Origin: Cinnamomum chago
Taxonomy: Eukaryota; Streptophyta; Magnoliopsida; Laurales; Lauraceae
Length of the DNA stretch: 64,000 nt
NCBI GenBank assembly: GCA_038049695.1
Contig: CP142451.1
Span: forward strand, 46,759,001 to 46,823,000
Reading direction: 5' to 3'
Below are positions 33,975 through 45,654 of the stretch, one piece after another. The notes beneath the pieces are model-generated. The model saw only the letters and a list, made by a program, of their open reading frames with translations. It was not told the DNA's origin and searched no databases. Every line of letters begins with the position of its first letter. Positions within the stretch are counted from its first letter, which is position 1. The translations under genes were made by a program, and so were the position numbers.

Positions 33975-34383
33975 GAATTATATTCGCGAATGAAAGTAGT
34001 TGTACCTTCCGGTTCGTGTGTTCCAACGGCCCGGATTGGTTTGTCGGGGACGTAACTTTCGATCCGCCCGTCGGATTCGGCAATATGATATACCGTTGGA
34101 AAGCTCGCGACGAGCAGATCGGCGGGGCAAACCGGCACGCCCGTTTCGTGCCGCCAGCGGGGTCGGATTCGGCCATTCTTGATGCTGTATCCTCGGTTTT
34201 TTGCTCCCCACGCCCATCGTTCCGACACCGGGAGGACGAACGTCGCCCCCATCGTGGCCCGGAATAGGGGATCGTGAAGCCCAGGTGCTCCCTCCATAAC
34301 TAAACAAAAAAAAAGTGTAATTGCGAGGGCCAAACGATCTGCGCCCAAGGAGGAAAGGCCGAAGTTGACTAGAAACGCAAAAA

Positions 34384-34503
34384 GGGGGTACAACACGAGG
34401 ACTTCCCAGGAGGTCACCCATCCTAGTACTACTCTCGCACAAGCACGGTTAACTGCGGAGTTCTGATGGGATCCGGTGCATTAGCGCTGGTATGATCGCA
34501 CCC
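34384..34503 (-). rRNA. 5S rRNA: 5S rRNA gene copy 64
   Basis: Changes: C114T (stem), G65T, G56C. The upstream spacer 34504-34913 is a B-left/A-right hybrid and the last spacer with any class B sequence in the window. Confidence 0.97.
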
Positions 34504-34913
34504 GGATTATATTCGCGAATGAAACTAGTTGTACCTTCCGGTTCGTATGTTCCTGCGGCCCGGATTGGGTTGTCGGGGACGTAACTTTCGATCCGCCCGT
34601 CGGATTCGCCAATATGATATACCGTTGGAAAGCTCGCGACGAGCAGATCGGCTGGGCAAATCTGCAAGCTTGATTCGTGCCGCCTGCGGGGTCGGATTCG
34701 GCCATTCTCGATGCTGTATCCTCGGTTTTTTGCTCCCCACGCCCATCGTTCCGACACCGGGAGGACGCACGTCGCCCCCATCGTGGCCCGGAATAGGGGA
34801 TCGTGATGCCCATGTGCCCCCTGCATAACTAAACAAAATAAAAAGTGTAATTGCGAGTGCCAAACGATCAGCGCCCAAGGAGGGAAGGCCGAAGTTGACT
34901 TCAAAAGCAAAAA

Positions 34914-35033
34914 GGGGGTGCAACACGAGGACTTCCAAGGAGGTCACCCATCCTAGTACTACTCTCGCCCAAGCACGCTTAACTGCGGAGTTCTGATGGG
35001 ATCCGGTGCATTAGCGCTGGTATGATCGCACCC
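34914..35033 (-). rRNA. 5S rRNA: 5S rRNA gene copy 65
   Basis: Change G97T only. The upstream spacer 35034-35450 is class A, as are all spacers from here to the end of the window. Confidence 0.97.
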
Positions 35034-35450
35034 GGATTATATTCGCGAATGAAACTTGTTGTACCTTCCGGTTCGTGTTTTCCAGTGGTACGGATTGGGT
35101 TGTCGGGGACGTAACTTTCGATCCGCCCGTCGGATTCGCCAATATGATATACCGTTGGAAAGCTCGGGACAAGCAGATCGGCGAGGCAATTAGGCAAGCC
35201 CGTTTCGTGCCTCCGGCGGGGTCGGATTCGGCCATTCTGGATGCTGTATCCTCGGTTTTTTGCTCCCCGCTCCCCACGCCCATCGTTCCGACACCGGGAG
35301 GACGCAAGTCGCCCCAATCGTGGCCCGGAATAGGGGATCGTGATGCCCATGTGCCCCCTGCATAACTAAACAAAATAAAAAGTGTAATTGCGAGTGCCAA
35401 ACGATCAGCGCCCAAGGAGGGAAGGCCGAAGTTGACTTCAAAAGCAAAAA

Positions 35451-35570
35451 GGGGGTGCAACACGAGGACTTCCCAGGAGGTAACCCATCCTAGTACTACT
35501 CTCGCCCAAGCACGCTTAACTGCGGAGTTTTGATGGGATCCGGTGCATTAGCACTGGTATGATCGCACCC
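35451..35570 (-). rRNA. 5S rRNA: 5S rRNA gene copy 66
   Basis: Changes: G89T (C box), G41A, C18T. Spacer 35571-35988 is one base longer than its neighbours. Confidence 0.97.
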
Positions 35571-35988
35571 GGATTATATTCGCGAATGAAACTGGTTGTA
35601 CCTTCCGGTTCGTGTCTTCCAGCGGCCCGGATTGGGTTGTCGGGGACGTAACTTTCGATCCGCCCGTCGGATTCGCCAATATGATATACCGTTGGAAAGC
35701 TCGGGACGAGCAGATCGGCGGGGCTAAATCGGCAAGCCCGTTTCGTGCCGCCGGCGGGGTCGGATTCGGCTATTCTCGATGCTGTATGCACGGTTTTTTG
35801 CTCCCCGCTCACCACGCCCATCGTTCCGACACCGGGAGGACGCACGTCGCCCCCATCGTGGCCCGGAATAGGGGATCGTGATGTCCATGTGCCCCCTGCA
35901 TAACTAAACAAAATAAAATTTGTAATTCCGAGTGCCAAACGATCAGCGCCCAAGGAGGGAAGGCCGAAGTTGACTTCAAAAGCAAAAT

Positions 35989-36108
35989 GGGGGTGCAACA
36001 TGAGGACTTCCCAGGAGGTCACCCATCCTAGTACTACTCTTGCCCAAGCACGCTTAACTGCGGAGTTCTGATGGGATCCGGTGCATTAGCGCTGGTATGA
36101 TCGCACCC
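35989..36108 (-). rRNA. 5S rRNA: 5S rRNA gene copy 67
   Basis: Changes: G108A and G68A (IE). The T-run is interrupted by an A at the gene end. Spacer 36109-36525 carries a CTAGCCACC marker shared with spacers 36646, 40405 and 44701. Confidence 0.97.
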
Positions 36109-36525
36109 GGATTATATTCGCGAATGAAACTGGTTGTACCTTCCGGTTCGTGTCTTCCAGCGGCCCGGATTGGGTTGTCGGGGACGTAACTTTCGATCCG
36201 CCCGTCGGATTCGCCATTATGATATACCGTTGGAAAGCTCGGGACGAGCAGATCGGCGGGGCAATTCGGCAAGCCCGTTTCTAGCCACCGGCGGGGTCGG
36301 ATTCGGCCATTCTCGATGCTGTATCCACGGTTTTTTGCTCCCCGCTCCCCACGCCCATCGTTCCGACACCGGGAGGACGCACGTCGCCCCCATTGTGGCC
36401 CGGAATAGGGGATCGTGATGCCCATGTGCCCGCTGCATAACTAAACAAAATAAAAAGTGTAATCGCGAGTGCCAAACGATCAGCGCCCAAGGAGGGAAGG
36501 CCGAAGTTGACTTCAAAAGCAAAAA

Positions 36526-36645
36526 GGGGGTGCAACACGAGGACTTCCCAGGAGGTCACCCAACCTAGTACTACTCTCGCCCAAGCACGCTTCACTGCGG
36601 AGTTCTGATGGGATTCGGTGCATTAGCGCTGGTATGATCGCACCA
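36526..36645 (-). rRNA. 5S rRNA: 5S rRNA gene copy 68, haplotype H6
   Basis: Exactly H6 (A83T, T53G, G31A, G1T). Spacer 36646-37062 has the CTAGCCACC marker. Confidence 0.97.
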
Positions 36646-37062
36646 GGATTATATTCGCGAATGAAACTGGTTGAACCTTCCTGTTCGTGTCTTCCAGCGG
36701 CCCGGATTGGGTTGTCGGGGACGTAACTTTCGATCCGCCCGTCGGATTCGCCCGTATGATATACCGTTGGAAAGCTCGGGACGAGCAGATCGGCGGTGCA
36801 ATTCGGTAAGCCCGTTTCTAGCCACCGGCGGGGTCGGATTCGGCCATTCTCGATGCTGTATCCACGGTTTTTTGCTCCCCGCTCCCCACGCCCATCGTTC
36901 CGACACCGGGAGGACGCACGTCGCCCCCATCGTGGCCCGGAATAGGGGATCGTGATGCCCATGTGCCCCCTGCATAACTAAACAAAATAAAAAGTGTAAT
37001 TGCGAGTGCCAAACGATCCGCGCCCAAGGAGGGAAGGCCGAAGTTGACTTCAAAAGCAAAAA

Positions 37063-37182
37063 GGTGGTGCAACACGAGGACTTCCCAGGAGGTCACCAAT
37101 CCTAGTACTACTCTCGCCCAAGCACGCTTAACTGCGGAGTTCTGATGGGATCCGGTGCATTAGCGCTGGTATGATCGCACCC
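37063..37182 (-). rRNA. 5S rRNA: 5S rRNA gene copy 69
   Basis: Changes: C118A, G85T (C box). Homologue of copies 76 and 84. Spacer 37183-37599 has a GTTCTTGTCTTCCTG marker next to the promoter. Confidence 0.97.
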
Positions 37183-37599
37183 GGATTATATTCGCGAATG
37201 AAACTGGTTCTACCTTCCGGTTCTTGTCTTCCTGCGGCCCGGATTGGGTTGTCGGGGACGTAACTTTCGATCCGCCAGTCGGATTCGCCAATATGATATA
37301 CCGTTGGAAAGCTCGGGACGAGCAGATCGGCAGGGCAAACCGGCAAGCCCGTTTCGTGCCGCCGGCGGGGTCGGATTCGGCCATTCTCGATGCTGTATCC
37401 ACGGTTTTTTGCTCCCCGCTCCCCACGCCCATCGTTCCGACACCGGGAGGACGCACGTCGCCCCCATCGTGGCCCGGAATAGGGGATCGTGATGCCCATG
37501 TGCCCCCTGCATAACTAAACAAAATAAAAAGTGTAATTTTGAGTGCCAAACGATCATCGCCCAAGGAGAGAAAGCCGAATTTGACTTCAAAAGCAAAAA

Positions 37600-37719
37600 G
37601 GGGGTGCAACACGAGGACTTCCCAGGAGGTCACCCATCCTAAAACTACTCTCGCCCAAGCACGCTTAACTGCGGAGTTCTGATGGGATCCGGTGCATTAG
37701 CGCTGGTATGATCGCACCC
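37600..37719 (-). rRNA. 5S rRNA: 5S rRNA gene copy 70
   Basis: Adjacent changes C78T and A77T. Homologue of copies 77 and 85. Spacer 37720-38136 is the internal crossover hybrid of the 8-unit repeat. Confidence 0.97.
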
Positions 37720-38136
37720 GGATTATATTCGCGAATGAAACTGGTTGTACCTTCCTGTTCGTGTCTTCCTGCGGCCCGGATTGGGTTGTCGGGGACGTAA
37801 GTTTCGATCCGCCCGTCGGATTCGCCAATATGATATACCGTTGGAAAGCTCGTGACGAGCAGATCGGCGCGGCAAACAGGCAAGCCCGTTGCGTGCCTCC
37901 GGCGGGGTCGGATTCGGCCATTCTCGATGCTGTATCCTCGGTTTTTTGCTCCCCGCTACCCACGCCCATCGTTCCGACACAGGGAGGACGCACGTCGCCC
38001 CAATCGTGGCCCGGATTAGGGGATCGTGATGCCCATGTGCCCCCTGCATAACTAAACAAAATAAAAAGTGTAATTGCGAGTGCCAAACGATCAGCGCCCA
38101 AGGAGGGAAGGCCGAAGTTGACTTCAAAAGCAAAAA
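37720..38136. other. Hybrid class A spacer linking 7-unit and 8-unit blocks
   Basis: The promoter-proximal part (to about 37770) matches spacer 41479-41895 at an offset of 3,759 bp. From about 37868 it matches spacer 42016-42432 at an offset of 4,296 bp (GGCGCGGCAAACAGG and GTTGCGTGCC markers). One unit has therefore been lost here, or gained in the other block, by exchange between adjacent units. Confidence 0.88.
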
Positions 38137-38256
38137 GGGGGTGCAACACGAGGACTTCCCAGGAGGTCACCCATCCTAGTACTACTCTCGCCCAAGCACG
38201 CTTCACTGCGGAGTTCTGAAGGGATCCGGTGCATTAGCGCTGGTATGATCGCACCC
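38137..38256 (-). rRNA. 5S rRNA: 5S rRNA gene copy 71, haplotype H2
   Basis: Exactly H2: T53G in the A box, A37T, and -12 C>G. Spacer 38257-38673 has the CGCAAATATG and TTCGACC markers of the H2 group. Confidence 0.97.
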
Positions 38257-38673
38257 GGATTATATTCCCGAATGAAACTGGTTGTACCTTCCGGTTCGTG
38301 TCTTCCAGCGGCCCGGATTGGGTTGTCGGGGACGTAACTTTCGATTCGCCGGTCGGATTCGCAAATATGATATACCGTTGGAAAGCTCGAGACGAGCAGA
38401 TCGGCGGGGCAAACCGGCAAGCCCGTTTCGTGCCGCCGGCGGGGTCAGATTCGACCATTCTCGATGCTGTATCCACGGTTTTTTGCTTCCCGCTCCGCAC
38501 GCCCATCGTTCCGACACCGGGAGGACGCACGTCGCCCCAATCGTGGCCCGGAATAGGGGATCGTGATGCCCATGTGCCCCCTGCATAAATAAACAAAATA
38601 AAAAGTGTAATTGCGAGTGCCAAACGATCAGCGCCCAAGGAGGGAAGGCCGAAGTTGACTTGAAAAGCAAAAA

Positions 38674-38793
38674 GGGGGTGCAACACGAGGACTTCCCAGG
38701 AGGTCACCCATCCAAGTACTAGTCTCGCCCTAGCACGCTTAGCTGCGGAGTTCTGATGGGATCCGGTGCATTAGCGCTGGTATGATCGCACCC
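38674..38793 (-). rRNA. 5S rRNA: 5S rRNA gene copy 72, haplotype H3
   Basis: Exactly H3, so the A box (T63A, T52C), IE (G72C) and C box (A80T) are all altered. The upstream spacer is 38794-39210. Confidence 0.97.
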
Positions 38794-39210
38794 GGATTAT
38801 ATTCGCGAATGAAACTGGTTGTACCTTCCGGTTCGTGTCTTCCAGCGGCCTGGATTGGGTTGTCGGGGTCGTAACTTTCAATCCGCCTGTCGGATTCGCC
38901 AATATGATATACCGTTGGAAAGCTCGGGACGAGCAGATCGGCGGGGCTAGCAGGCAAGCCCGTTTCGTGCCGCCAGCGGGGTCGTATTCGGCTATTCTCG
39001 ATGCTGTATCCTCGGTTTTTTGCTCCCCGCTCCCCACGCCCATCGTTCCGACACCGGGAGGACGCACGTCGCCCCCATCGTGGCCCAGAATAGGGGATCG
39101 TGATGCCCATGTGCCCCCTGCATAACTAAACAAAATAAAAAGTGTAATTGCGAGTGCCAAACGATCAGCGCCCAAGGAGGGAAGGCCGAAGTTGACTTCA
39201 AAAGCAAAAA

Positions 39211-39330
39211 GGGGGTGCAACACGAGGACTTCTCAGGAGGTCACCCATCCTAGTACTACTCTCGCCCAATCACGATTAACTGCGGAGTTCTGATGGGATT
39301 CGGTGCATTAGCGCTGGTATGATCGCACCC
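39211..39330 (-). rRNA. 5S rRNA: 5S rRNA gene copy 73, haplotype H4
   Basis: H4 plus G56T (A box) and G31A. Spacer 39331-39747 has the TATTGTGGATG marker. Confidence 0.97.
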
Positions 39331-39747
39331 GGATTATATTCGCGAATGAAACTGGTTGTACCTTCCGGTTCGTGTCTTCCAGCGGCCCGGATTGGGTTGT
39401 CGGGGTCGTAACTTTCGATCCGCCTGTCGGATTCGCCAATATGATATACCGTTGGAAAGCTCGGGACGAGCAGATCGGCGGAGCAAACCGGCCAGCCCGT
39501 TTCGGGCCGCCGACGGGGTCGTATTCGGCTATTGTGGATGCTGTATCCTCGGTTTTTTGCTCCCCAGTCCCCACGCCCATCGTTCCGACACAGGGAGGAC
39601 GCACGTCGCCCCAATCGTGGCCCGGATTAGGGGATCGTGATGCCCATGTGCCCCCTGCATAACTAAACAAAATAAAAAGTGTAATTGCGAGTGCCAAACG
39701 ATCAGCGCCCAAGGAGGGAAGGCCGAAGTTGACTTCAAAAGCAAAAA

Positions 39748-39867
39748 GGGGGTGCAACACGAGGACTTCCCAGGAGGTCACCCAACCTAGTACTACTCTC
39801 GCCCAAGCACGCTTCACTGCGGAGTTCTGATGGGATTCGGTGCATTAGCGCTGGTATGATCGCACCA
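39748..39867 (-). rRNA. 5S rRNA: 5S rRNA gene copy 74, haplotype H6
   Basis: Exactly H6. The upstream spacer is 39868-40284. Confidence 0.97.
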
Positions 39868-40284
39868 GGATTATATTCGCGAATGAAACTGGTTGTACCT
39901 TCCTGTTCGTGTCTTCCAGCGGCCCGGATTGGGTTGTCGGGGACGTAACTTTCGATCCGCCCGTCGGATTCGCCAATATGATATACCGTTGGAAAGCTCG
40001 GGACGAGCATATCGGGGGAGCAAACAGGCAAGCCCGTTTCGTGCCGCCGGCGGGGTCGGATTCGGCCATTCTCGATGCTGTATCCTCGGTTTTTTGCTCC
40101 CCGCCCCGCACGCCCATCGTTCCGACACCGGGAGGACGCACGTCGCCCCCATCGTGGCCCGGAATAGGGGATCGTGATGCCCATGTTCCCCCTGCTTAAC
40201 TAAACAAAATAAAAAGTGTAATTGCGAGTACCAAACGATCAGCGCCCAAGGAGGGAAGGCCGAAGTTGACTTCAAAAGCAAAAT

Positions 40285-40404
40285 GGGGGTGCAACATGAG
40301 GACTTCCCAGGAGGTCACCCATCCTAGTACTACTCTCGCCCAAGCACGCTTAACTGCGGAGTTCTGATGGGATCCGGTGCATTAGCGCTGGTATGATCGC
40401 ACCC
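40285..40404 (-). rRNA. 5S rRNA: 5S rRNA gene copy 75
   Basis: Change G108A only; the terminator is interrupted (four T). Spacer 40405-40821 has the CTAGCCACC marker. Confidence 0.97.
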
Positions 40405-40821
40405 GGATTATATTCGCGAATGAAACTGGTTGTACATTCCGGTTCGTGTCTTCCAGCGGCCCGGATTGGGTTGTCGGGGACGTAACTTTCGATCCGCCCG
40501 TCGGATTCGCCAGTATGATATACCGTTGGAAAGCTCGGGACGAGCGGATCGGCGGGGCAATTCGGCAAGCCCGTTTCTAGCCACCGGCGGGGTCGGATTC
40601 GGCCATTCTCGATGCTGTATCCACGGTTTTTTGCTCCCCGCTCCCCACGCCCATCGTTCCGACACCGGGAGGACGCACGTCGCCCCCATAGTGGCCCGGA
40701 ATAAGGGATCGTGATGCCCATGTGCCCCCTGCATAACTAAACAAAATGAAAAGTGTAATTGCGAGTGCCAAACGATCAGCGCCCAAGGAGGGAAGGCCGA
40801 AGTTGACTTCAAAAGCAAAAA

Positions 40822-40941
40822 GGGGGTGCAACACGAGGACTTCCCAGGAGGTCACCAATCCTAGTACTACTCTCGCCCAAGCACGCTTAACTGCAGAGTT
40901 CTGATGGGATCCGGTGCATTAGCGCTGGTATGATCGCACCC
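40822..40941 (-). rRNA. 5S rRNA: 5S rRNA gene copy 76
   Basis: Changes: G85T, C47T. Spacer 40942-41358 has the GTTCTTGTCTTCCTG marker. Confidence 0.97.
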
Positions 40942-41358
40942 GGATTATATTCGCGAATGAAACTGGTTGTACCTTCCGGTTCTTGTCTTCCTGCGGCCCG
41001 GATTGGGTTGTCGGGGACGTAACTTTCGATCCGCCAGTCGGATTCGCCAATATGATATACCGTTGGAAAGCTCGGGACGAGCAGATCGGCAGGGCAAACC
41101 GGCAAGCCCGTTTCGTGCCGCCGGCGGGGTCGGATTCGGCCATTCTCGATGCTGTATCCACGGTTTTTTGCTCCTCGCTCCCCACGCCCATCGTTCCGAC
41201 ACCGGGAGGACGCACGTCGCCCCCATCGTGGCCCGGAATAGGGGATCGTGATGCCCATGTGCCCCCTGCATAACTAAACAAAATAAAAAGTGTAAGTGGG
41301 AGTGCCAAACGATCAGCGCCCAAGGAGAGAAAGCCGAAGTTGACTTCAAAAGCAAAAA

Positions 41359-41478
41359 GGGGGTGCAACACGAGGACTTCCCAGGAGGTCACCCATCCTA
41401 AAACTACTCTCGCCCAAGCACGATTAACTGCGGAGTTCTGATGGGATCCGGTGCATTAGCGCTGGTATGATCGCACCC
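41359..41478 (-). rRNA. 5S rRNA: 5S rRNA gene copy 77
   Basis: Changes: C78T, A77T, G56T. The upstream spacer is 41479-41895. Confidence 0.97.
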
Positions 41479-41895
41479 GGATTATATTCGCGAATGAAAC
41501 TGGTTGTACCTTCCTGTTCGTGTCTTCCTGCGGCCCGGATTGGGTTGTCGGGGACGTAACTTTCGATCCGCCCGTCGGATTCGCCAATATGATATACCGT
41601 TGGAAAGCTCGGGACGAGCAGATCGGCGGGGCAAACAGGCAAGCCAGTTTCGTGCCTCCGGCGGGGTCGGATTCGGCCATTCTCGATGCTTTATCCTCGG
41701 TTTTTTGCTCCCCGCTCCCCACGCCTATCGTTCCGACACCGGGAGGACGCACGTCGCCCCAATCGTGGCCCGGAATAGGGGATCGTAATGCCCATGTGCC
41801 CCCTGCATAACTAAACAAAATAAAAAGTGTAATTGCGAGTGCCAAACGATCAGCACCCAAGGAGGGAAGGCCGAAGTTGACTTCAAAAGCAAAAA

Positions 41896-42015
41896 GGGGG
41901 TGCAATACGAGGACTTCCCAGGAGGTCACCCATCCTAGTACTACTCTCGCCCAAGCACGCTTAACTGCGGGGTTCTGATGGGATCCGGTGCATTAGCGCT
42001 GGTATGATCGCACCC
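41896..42015 (-). rRNA. 5S rRNA: 5S rRNA gene copy 78
   Basis: Changes: G110A, T45C. Spacer 42016-42432 has the GGCGCGGCAAACAGG marker. Confidence 0.97.
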
Positions 42016-42432
42016 GGATTATATTCGCGAATGAAACTGGTTGTACCTTCCGGTTCGTGTCTTCCAGCGGCCCGGATTGTGTTGTCGGGGACGTAACTTT
42101 CGATCCGCCCGTCGGATTCGCCAATATGATATACCGTTGGAAAGCTCGGGACGAGCAGATCGGCGCGGCAAACAGGCAAGCCCGTTGCGTGCCTCCGGCG
42201 GGGTCGGATTCGGCCATTCTCGATGCTGTATCCTCGGTTTTTTGCTCCCCGCTCCCCGCGCCCATCGTTCCGACACCGGGAGGACGCACGTCGCCCCAAT
42301 CGTGGCCCGGATTAGGGGATCGTGATGCCCATGTGCCCCCTGCATAACTAAACAAAATAAAAAGTGTAATTGCGAGTGCCAAACGATCAGCGCCCAAGGA
42401 GGGAAGGCCGAAGTTGACTTCAAAAGCAAAAA

Positions 42433-42552
42433 GGGGGTGCAACACGAGGACTTCCCAGGAGGTCACCCATCCTAGTACTACTCTCGCCCAAGCACGCTTC
42501 ACTGCGGAGTTCTGAAGGGATCCGGTGCATTAGCGCTGGTATGATCGCACCC
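42433..42552 (-). rRNA. 5S rRNA: 5S rRNA gene copy 79, haplotype H2
   Basis: Exactly H2 with -12 C>G. The upstream spacer is 42553-42969. Confidence 0.97.
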
Positions 42553-42969
42553 GGATTATATTCCCGAATGAAACTGGTTGTACCTTCCGGTTCGTGTCTT
42601 CCAGCGGCCCGGATTGGGTTGTCGGGGACGTAACTTTCGATTCGCCGGTCGGATTCGCAAATATGATATACCGTTGGAAAGCTCGGGACGAGCAGATCGG
42701 CGGGGCAAACCGGCAAGCCCGTTTCGTGCCGCCGGCGGGGTCAGATTCGACCATTCTCGATGCTGTATCCACGGTTTTTTGCTTCCCGCTCCGCACGCCC
42801 ATCGTTCCGACACCGGGAGGACGCACGTCGCCCCAATCGTGGCCCGGAATAGGGGATCGTGATGCCCATGTGCCCCCTGCATAAATAAACAAAATAAAAA
42901 GTGTAATTGCGAGTGCCAAACGATCAGCGCCCAAGGAGGGAAGGCCGAAGTTGACTTGAAAAGCAAAAA

Positions 42970-43089
42970 GGGGGTGCAACACGAGGACTTCCCAGGAGGT
43001 CACCCATCCAAGTACTAGTCTCGCCCTAGCACGCTTAGCTGCGGAGTTCTGATGGGATCCGGTGCATTAGCGCTGGTATGATCGCACCC
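42970..43089 (-). rRNA. 5S rRNA: 5S rRNA gene copy 80, haplotype H3
   Basis: Exactly H3. The upstream spacer is 43090-43506. Confidence 0.97.
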
Positions 43090-43506
43090 GGATTATATTC
43101 GCGAATGAAACTGGTTGTACCTTCCGGTTCGTGTCTTCCAGCGGCCCGGATTGGGTTGTCGGGGTCGTAACTTTCGATCCGCCTGTCGGATTCGCCAATA
43201 TGATATACCGTTGGAAAGCTCGGGACGAGCAGATCGGCGGGGCAAGCAGGCAAGCCCGTTTCGTGCCGCCAGCGGGGTCGTATTCGGCTATTCTCGATGC
43301 TGTATCCTCGGTTTTTTGCTCCCCGCTCCCCACGCCCATCGTTCCGACACCGGGAGGACGCACGTCGCCCCCATCGTGGCCCAGAATAGGGGATCGTGAT
43401 GCCCATGTGCCCCCTGCATAACTAAACAAAATAAAAAGTGTAATTGCGAGTGCCAAACGATCAGCGCCCAAGGAGGGAAGGCCGAAGTTGACTTCAAAAG
43501 CAAAAA

Positions 43507-43626
43507 GGGGGTGCAACACGAGGACTTCTCAGGAGGTCACCCATCCTAGTACTACTCTCGCCCAATCACGATTAACTGCGGAGTTCTGATGGGATCCGGT
43601 GCATTAGCGCTGGTATGATCGCACCC
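43507..43626 (-). rRNA. 5S rRNA: 5S rRNA gene copy 81, haplotype H4
   Basis: H4 plus G56T. The upstream spacer is 43627-44043. Confidence 0.97.
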
Positions 43627-44043
43627 GGATTATATTCGCGAATGAAACTGGTTGTACCTTCCGGTTCGTGTCTTCCAGCGGCCCGGATTGGGTTGTCGGG
43701 GTCGTAACTTTCGATCCGCCTGTCGGATTCGCCAATATGATATACCGTTGGAAAGCTCGGGACGAGCAGATCGGCGGAGCAAACCGGCTAGCCCGTTTCG
43801 GGCCGCCGACGGGGTCGTATTCGGCTATTGTGGATGCTGTATCCTCGGTTTTTTGCTCCCCAGTCCCCACGCCCATCGTTCCGACACAGGGAGGACGCAC
43901 GTCGCCCCAATCGTGGCCCGGATTAGGGGATCGTGATGCCCATGTGCCCCCTGCATAACTAAACAAAATAAAAAGTGTAATTGCGAGTGCCAAACGATCA
44001 GCGCCCAAGGAGGGAAGGCCGAAGTTGACTTCAAAAGCAAAAA

Positions 44044-44163
44044 GGGGGTGCAACACGAGGACTTCCCAGGAGGTCACCCAACCTAGTACTACTCTCGCCC
44101 AAGCACGCTTCACTGCGGAGTTCTGATGGGATTCGGTGCATTAGCGCTGGTATGATCGCACCA
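44044..44163 (-). rRNA. 5S rRNA: 5S rRNA gene copy 82, haplotype H6
   Basis: Exactly H6. The upstream spacer is 44164-44580. Confidence 0.97.
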
Positions 44164-44580
44164 GGATTATATTCGCGAATGAAACTGGTTGTACCTTCCT
44201 GTTCGTGTCTTCCAGCGGCCCGGATTGGGTTGTCGGGGACGTAACTTTCGATCCGCCCGTCGGATTCGCCAATATGATATACCGTTGGAAAGCTCGGGAC
44301 GAGCATATCGGGGGAGCAAACAGGCAAGCCCGTTTCGTGCCGCCGGCGGGGTCGGATTCGGCCATTCTCGATGCTGTATCCTCGGTTTTTTGCTCCCCGC
44401 CCCGCACGCCCATCGTTCCGACACCGGGAGGACGCACGTCGCCCCCATCGTGGCCCGGAATAGGGGATCGTGATGCCCATGTTCCCCCTGCTTAACTAAA
44501 CAAAATAAAAAGTGTAATTGCGAGTACCAAACGATCAGCGCCCAAGGAGGGAAGGCCGAAGTTGACTTCAAAAGCAAAAT

Positions 44581-44700
44581 GGGGGTGCAACATGAGGACT
44601 TCCCAGGAGGTCACCCATCCTAGTACTACTCTCGCCCAAGCACGCTTAACTGCGGAGTTCTGATGGGATCCGGTGCATTAGCGCTGGTATGATCGCACCC
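44581..44700 (-). rRNA. 5S rRNA: 5S rRNA gene copy 83
   Basis: Change G108A, with the interrupted terminator of copy 75. Spacer 44701-45117 has the CTAGCCACC marker. Confidence 0.97.
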
Positions 44701-45117
44701 GGATTATATTCGCGAATGAAACTGGTTGTACATTCCGGTTCGTGTCTTCCAGCGGCCCGGATTGGGTTGTCGGGGACGTAACTTTCGATCCGCCCGTCGG
44801 ATTCGCCAGTATGATATACCGTTGGAAAGCTCGGGACGAGCGGATCGGCGGGGCAATTCGGCAAGCCCGTTGCTAGCCACCGGCGGGGTCGGATTCGGCC
44901 ATTCTCGATGCTGTATCCACGGTTTTTTGCTCCCCGCTCCCCACGCCCATCGTTCCGACACCGGGAGGACGCACGTCGCCCCCATAGTGGCCCGGAATAA
45001 AGGATCGTGATGCCCATGTGCCCCCTGCATAACTAAACAAAATAAAAAGTGTAATTGCGAGTGCCAAACGATCAGCGCCCAAGGAGGGAAGGCCGAAGTT
45101 GACTTCAAAAGCAAAAA

Positions 45118-45237
45118 GGGGGTGCAACACGAGGACTTCCCAGGAGGTCACCAATCCTAGTACTACTCTCGCCCAAGCACGCTTAACTGCAGAGTTCTGA
45201 TGGGATCCGGTGCATTAGCGCTGGTATGATCGCACCC
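45118..45237 (-). rRNA. 5S rRNA: 5S rRNA gene copy 84
   Basis: Changes: G85T, C47T. The upstream spacer is 45238-45654. Confidence 0.97.
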
Positions 45238-45654
45238 GGATTATATTCGCGAATGAAACTGGTTTTACCTTCCGGTTCTTGTCTTCCTGCGGCCCGGATT
45301 GGGTTGTCGGGGACGTAACTTTCGATCCGCCAGTCGGATTCGCCAATATGATATACCGTTGGAAAGCTCGGGACGAGCAGATCGGCAGGGCAAACCGGCA
45401 AGCCCGTTTCGTGCCGCCGGCGCGGTCGGATTCGGCCATTCACGATGCTGTATCCACGGTTTTTTGCTCCCCGCTCCCCACGCCCATCGTTCCGACACCG
45501 GGAGGACGCACGTCGCCCCCATCGTGGCCCGGAATAGGGGATCGTGATGCCCATGTGCCCCCTGCATAACTAAACAAAATAAAAAGTGTAATTGGGAGTG
45601 CCAAACGATCAGCGCCCAAGGAGAGAAAGCCGAAGTTGACTTCAAAAGCAAAAA

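Larger units (their letters stand above)
36646..40404. repeat. Higher-order repeat, copy 1 (7 units)
   Basis: Seven units that correspond to the eight-unit block 40405-44700, with two block units merged into one at 37720-38136. Over 38257-40404 I saw about six differences from 42553-44700. Confidence 0.9.
40405..44700. repeat. Higher-order repeat, copy 2 (8 units, 4,296 bp)
   Basis: Complete eight-unit block with gene order: G85T/C47T; C78T/A77T; G110A/T45C; H2; H3; H4+G56T; H6; G108A. The same order with the same private spacer markers continues in the next 4,296 bp. Confidence 0.92.
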
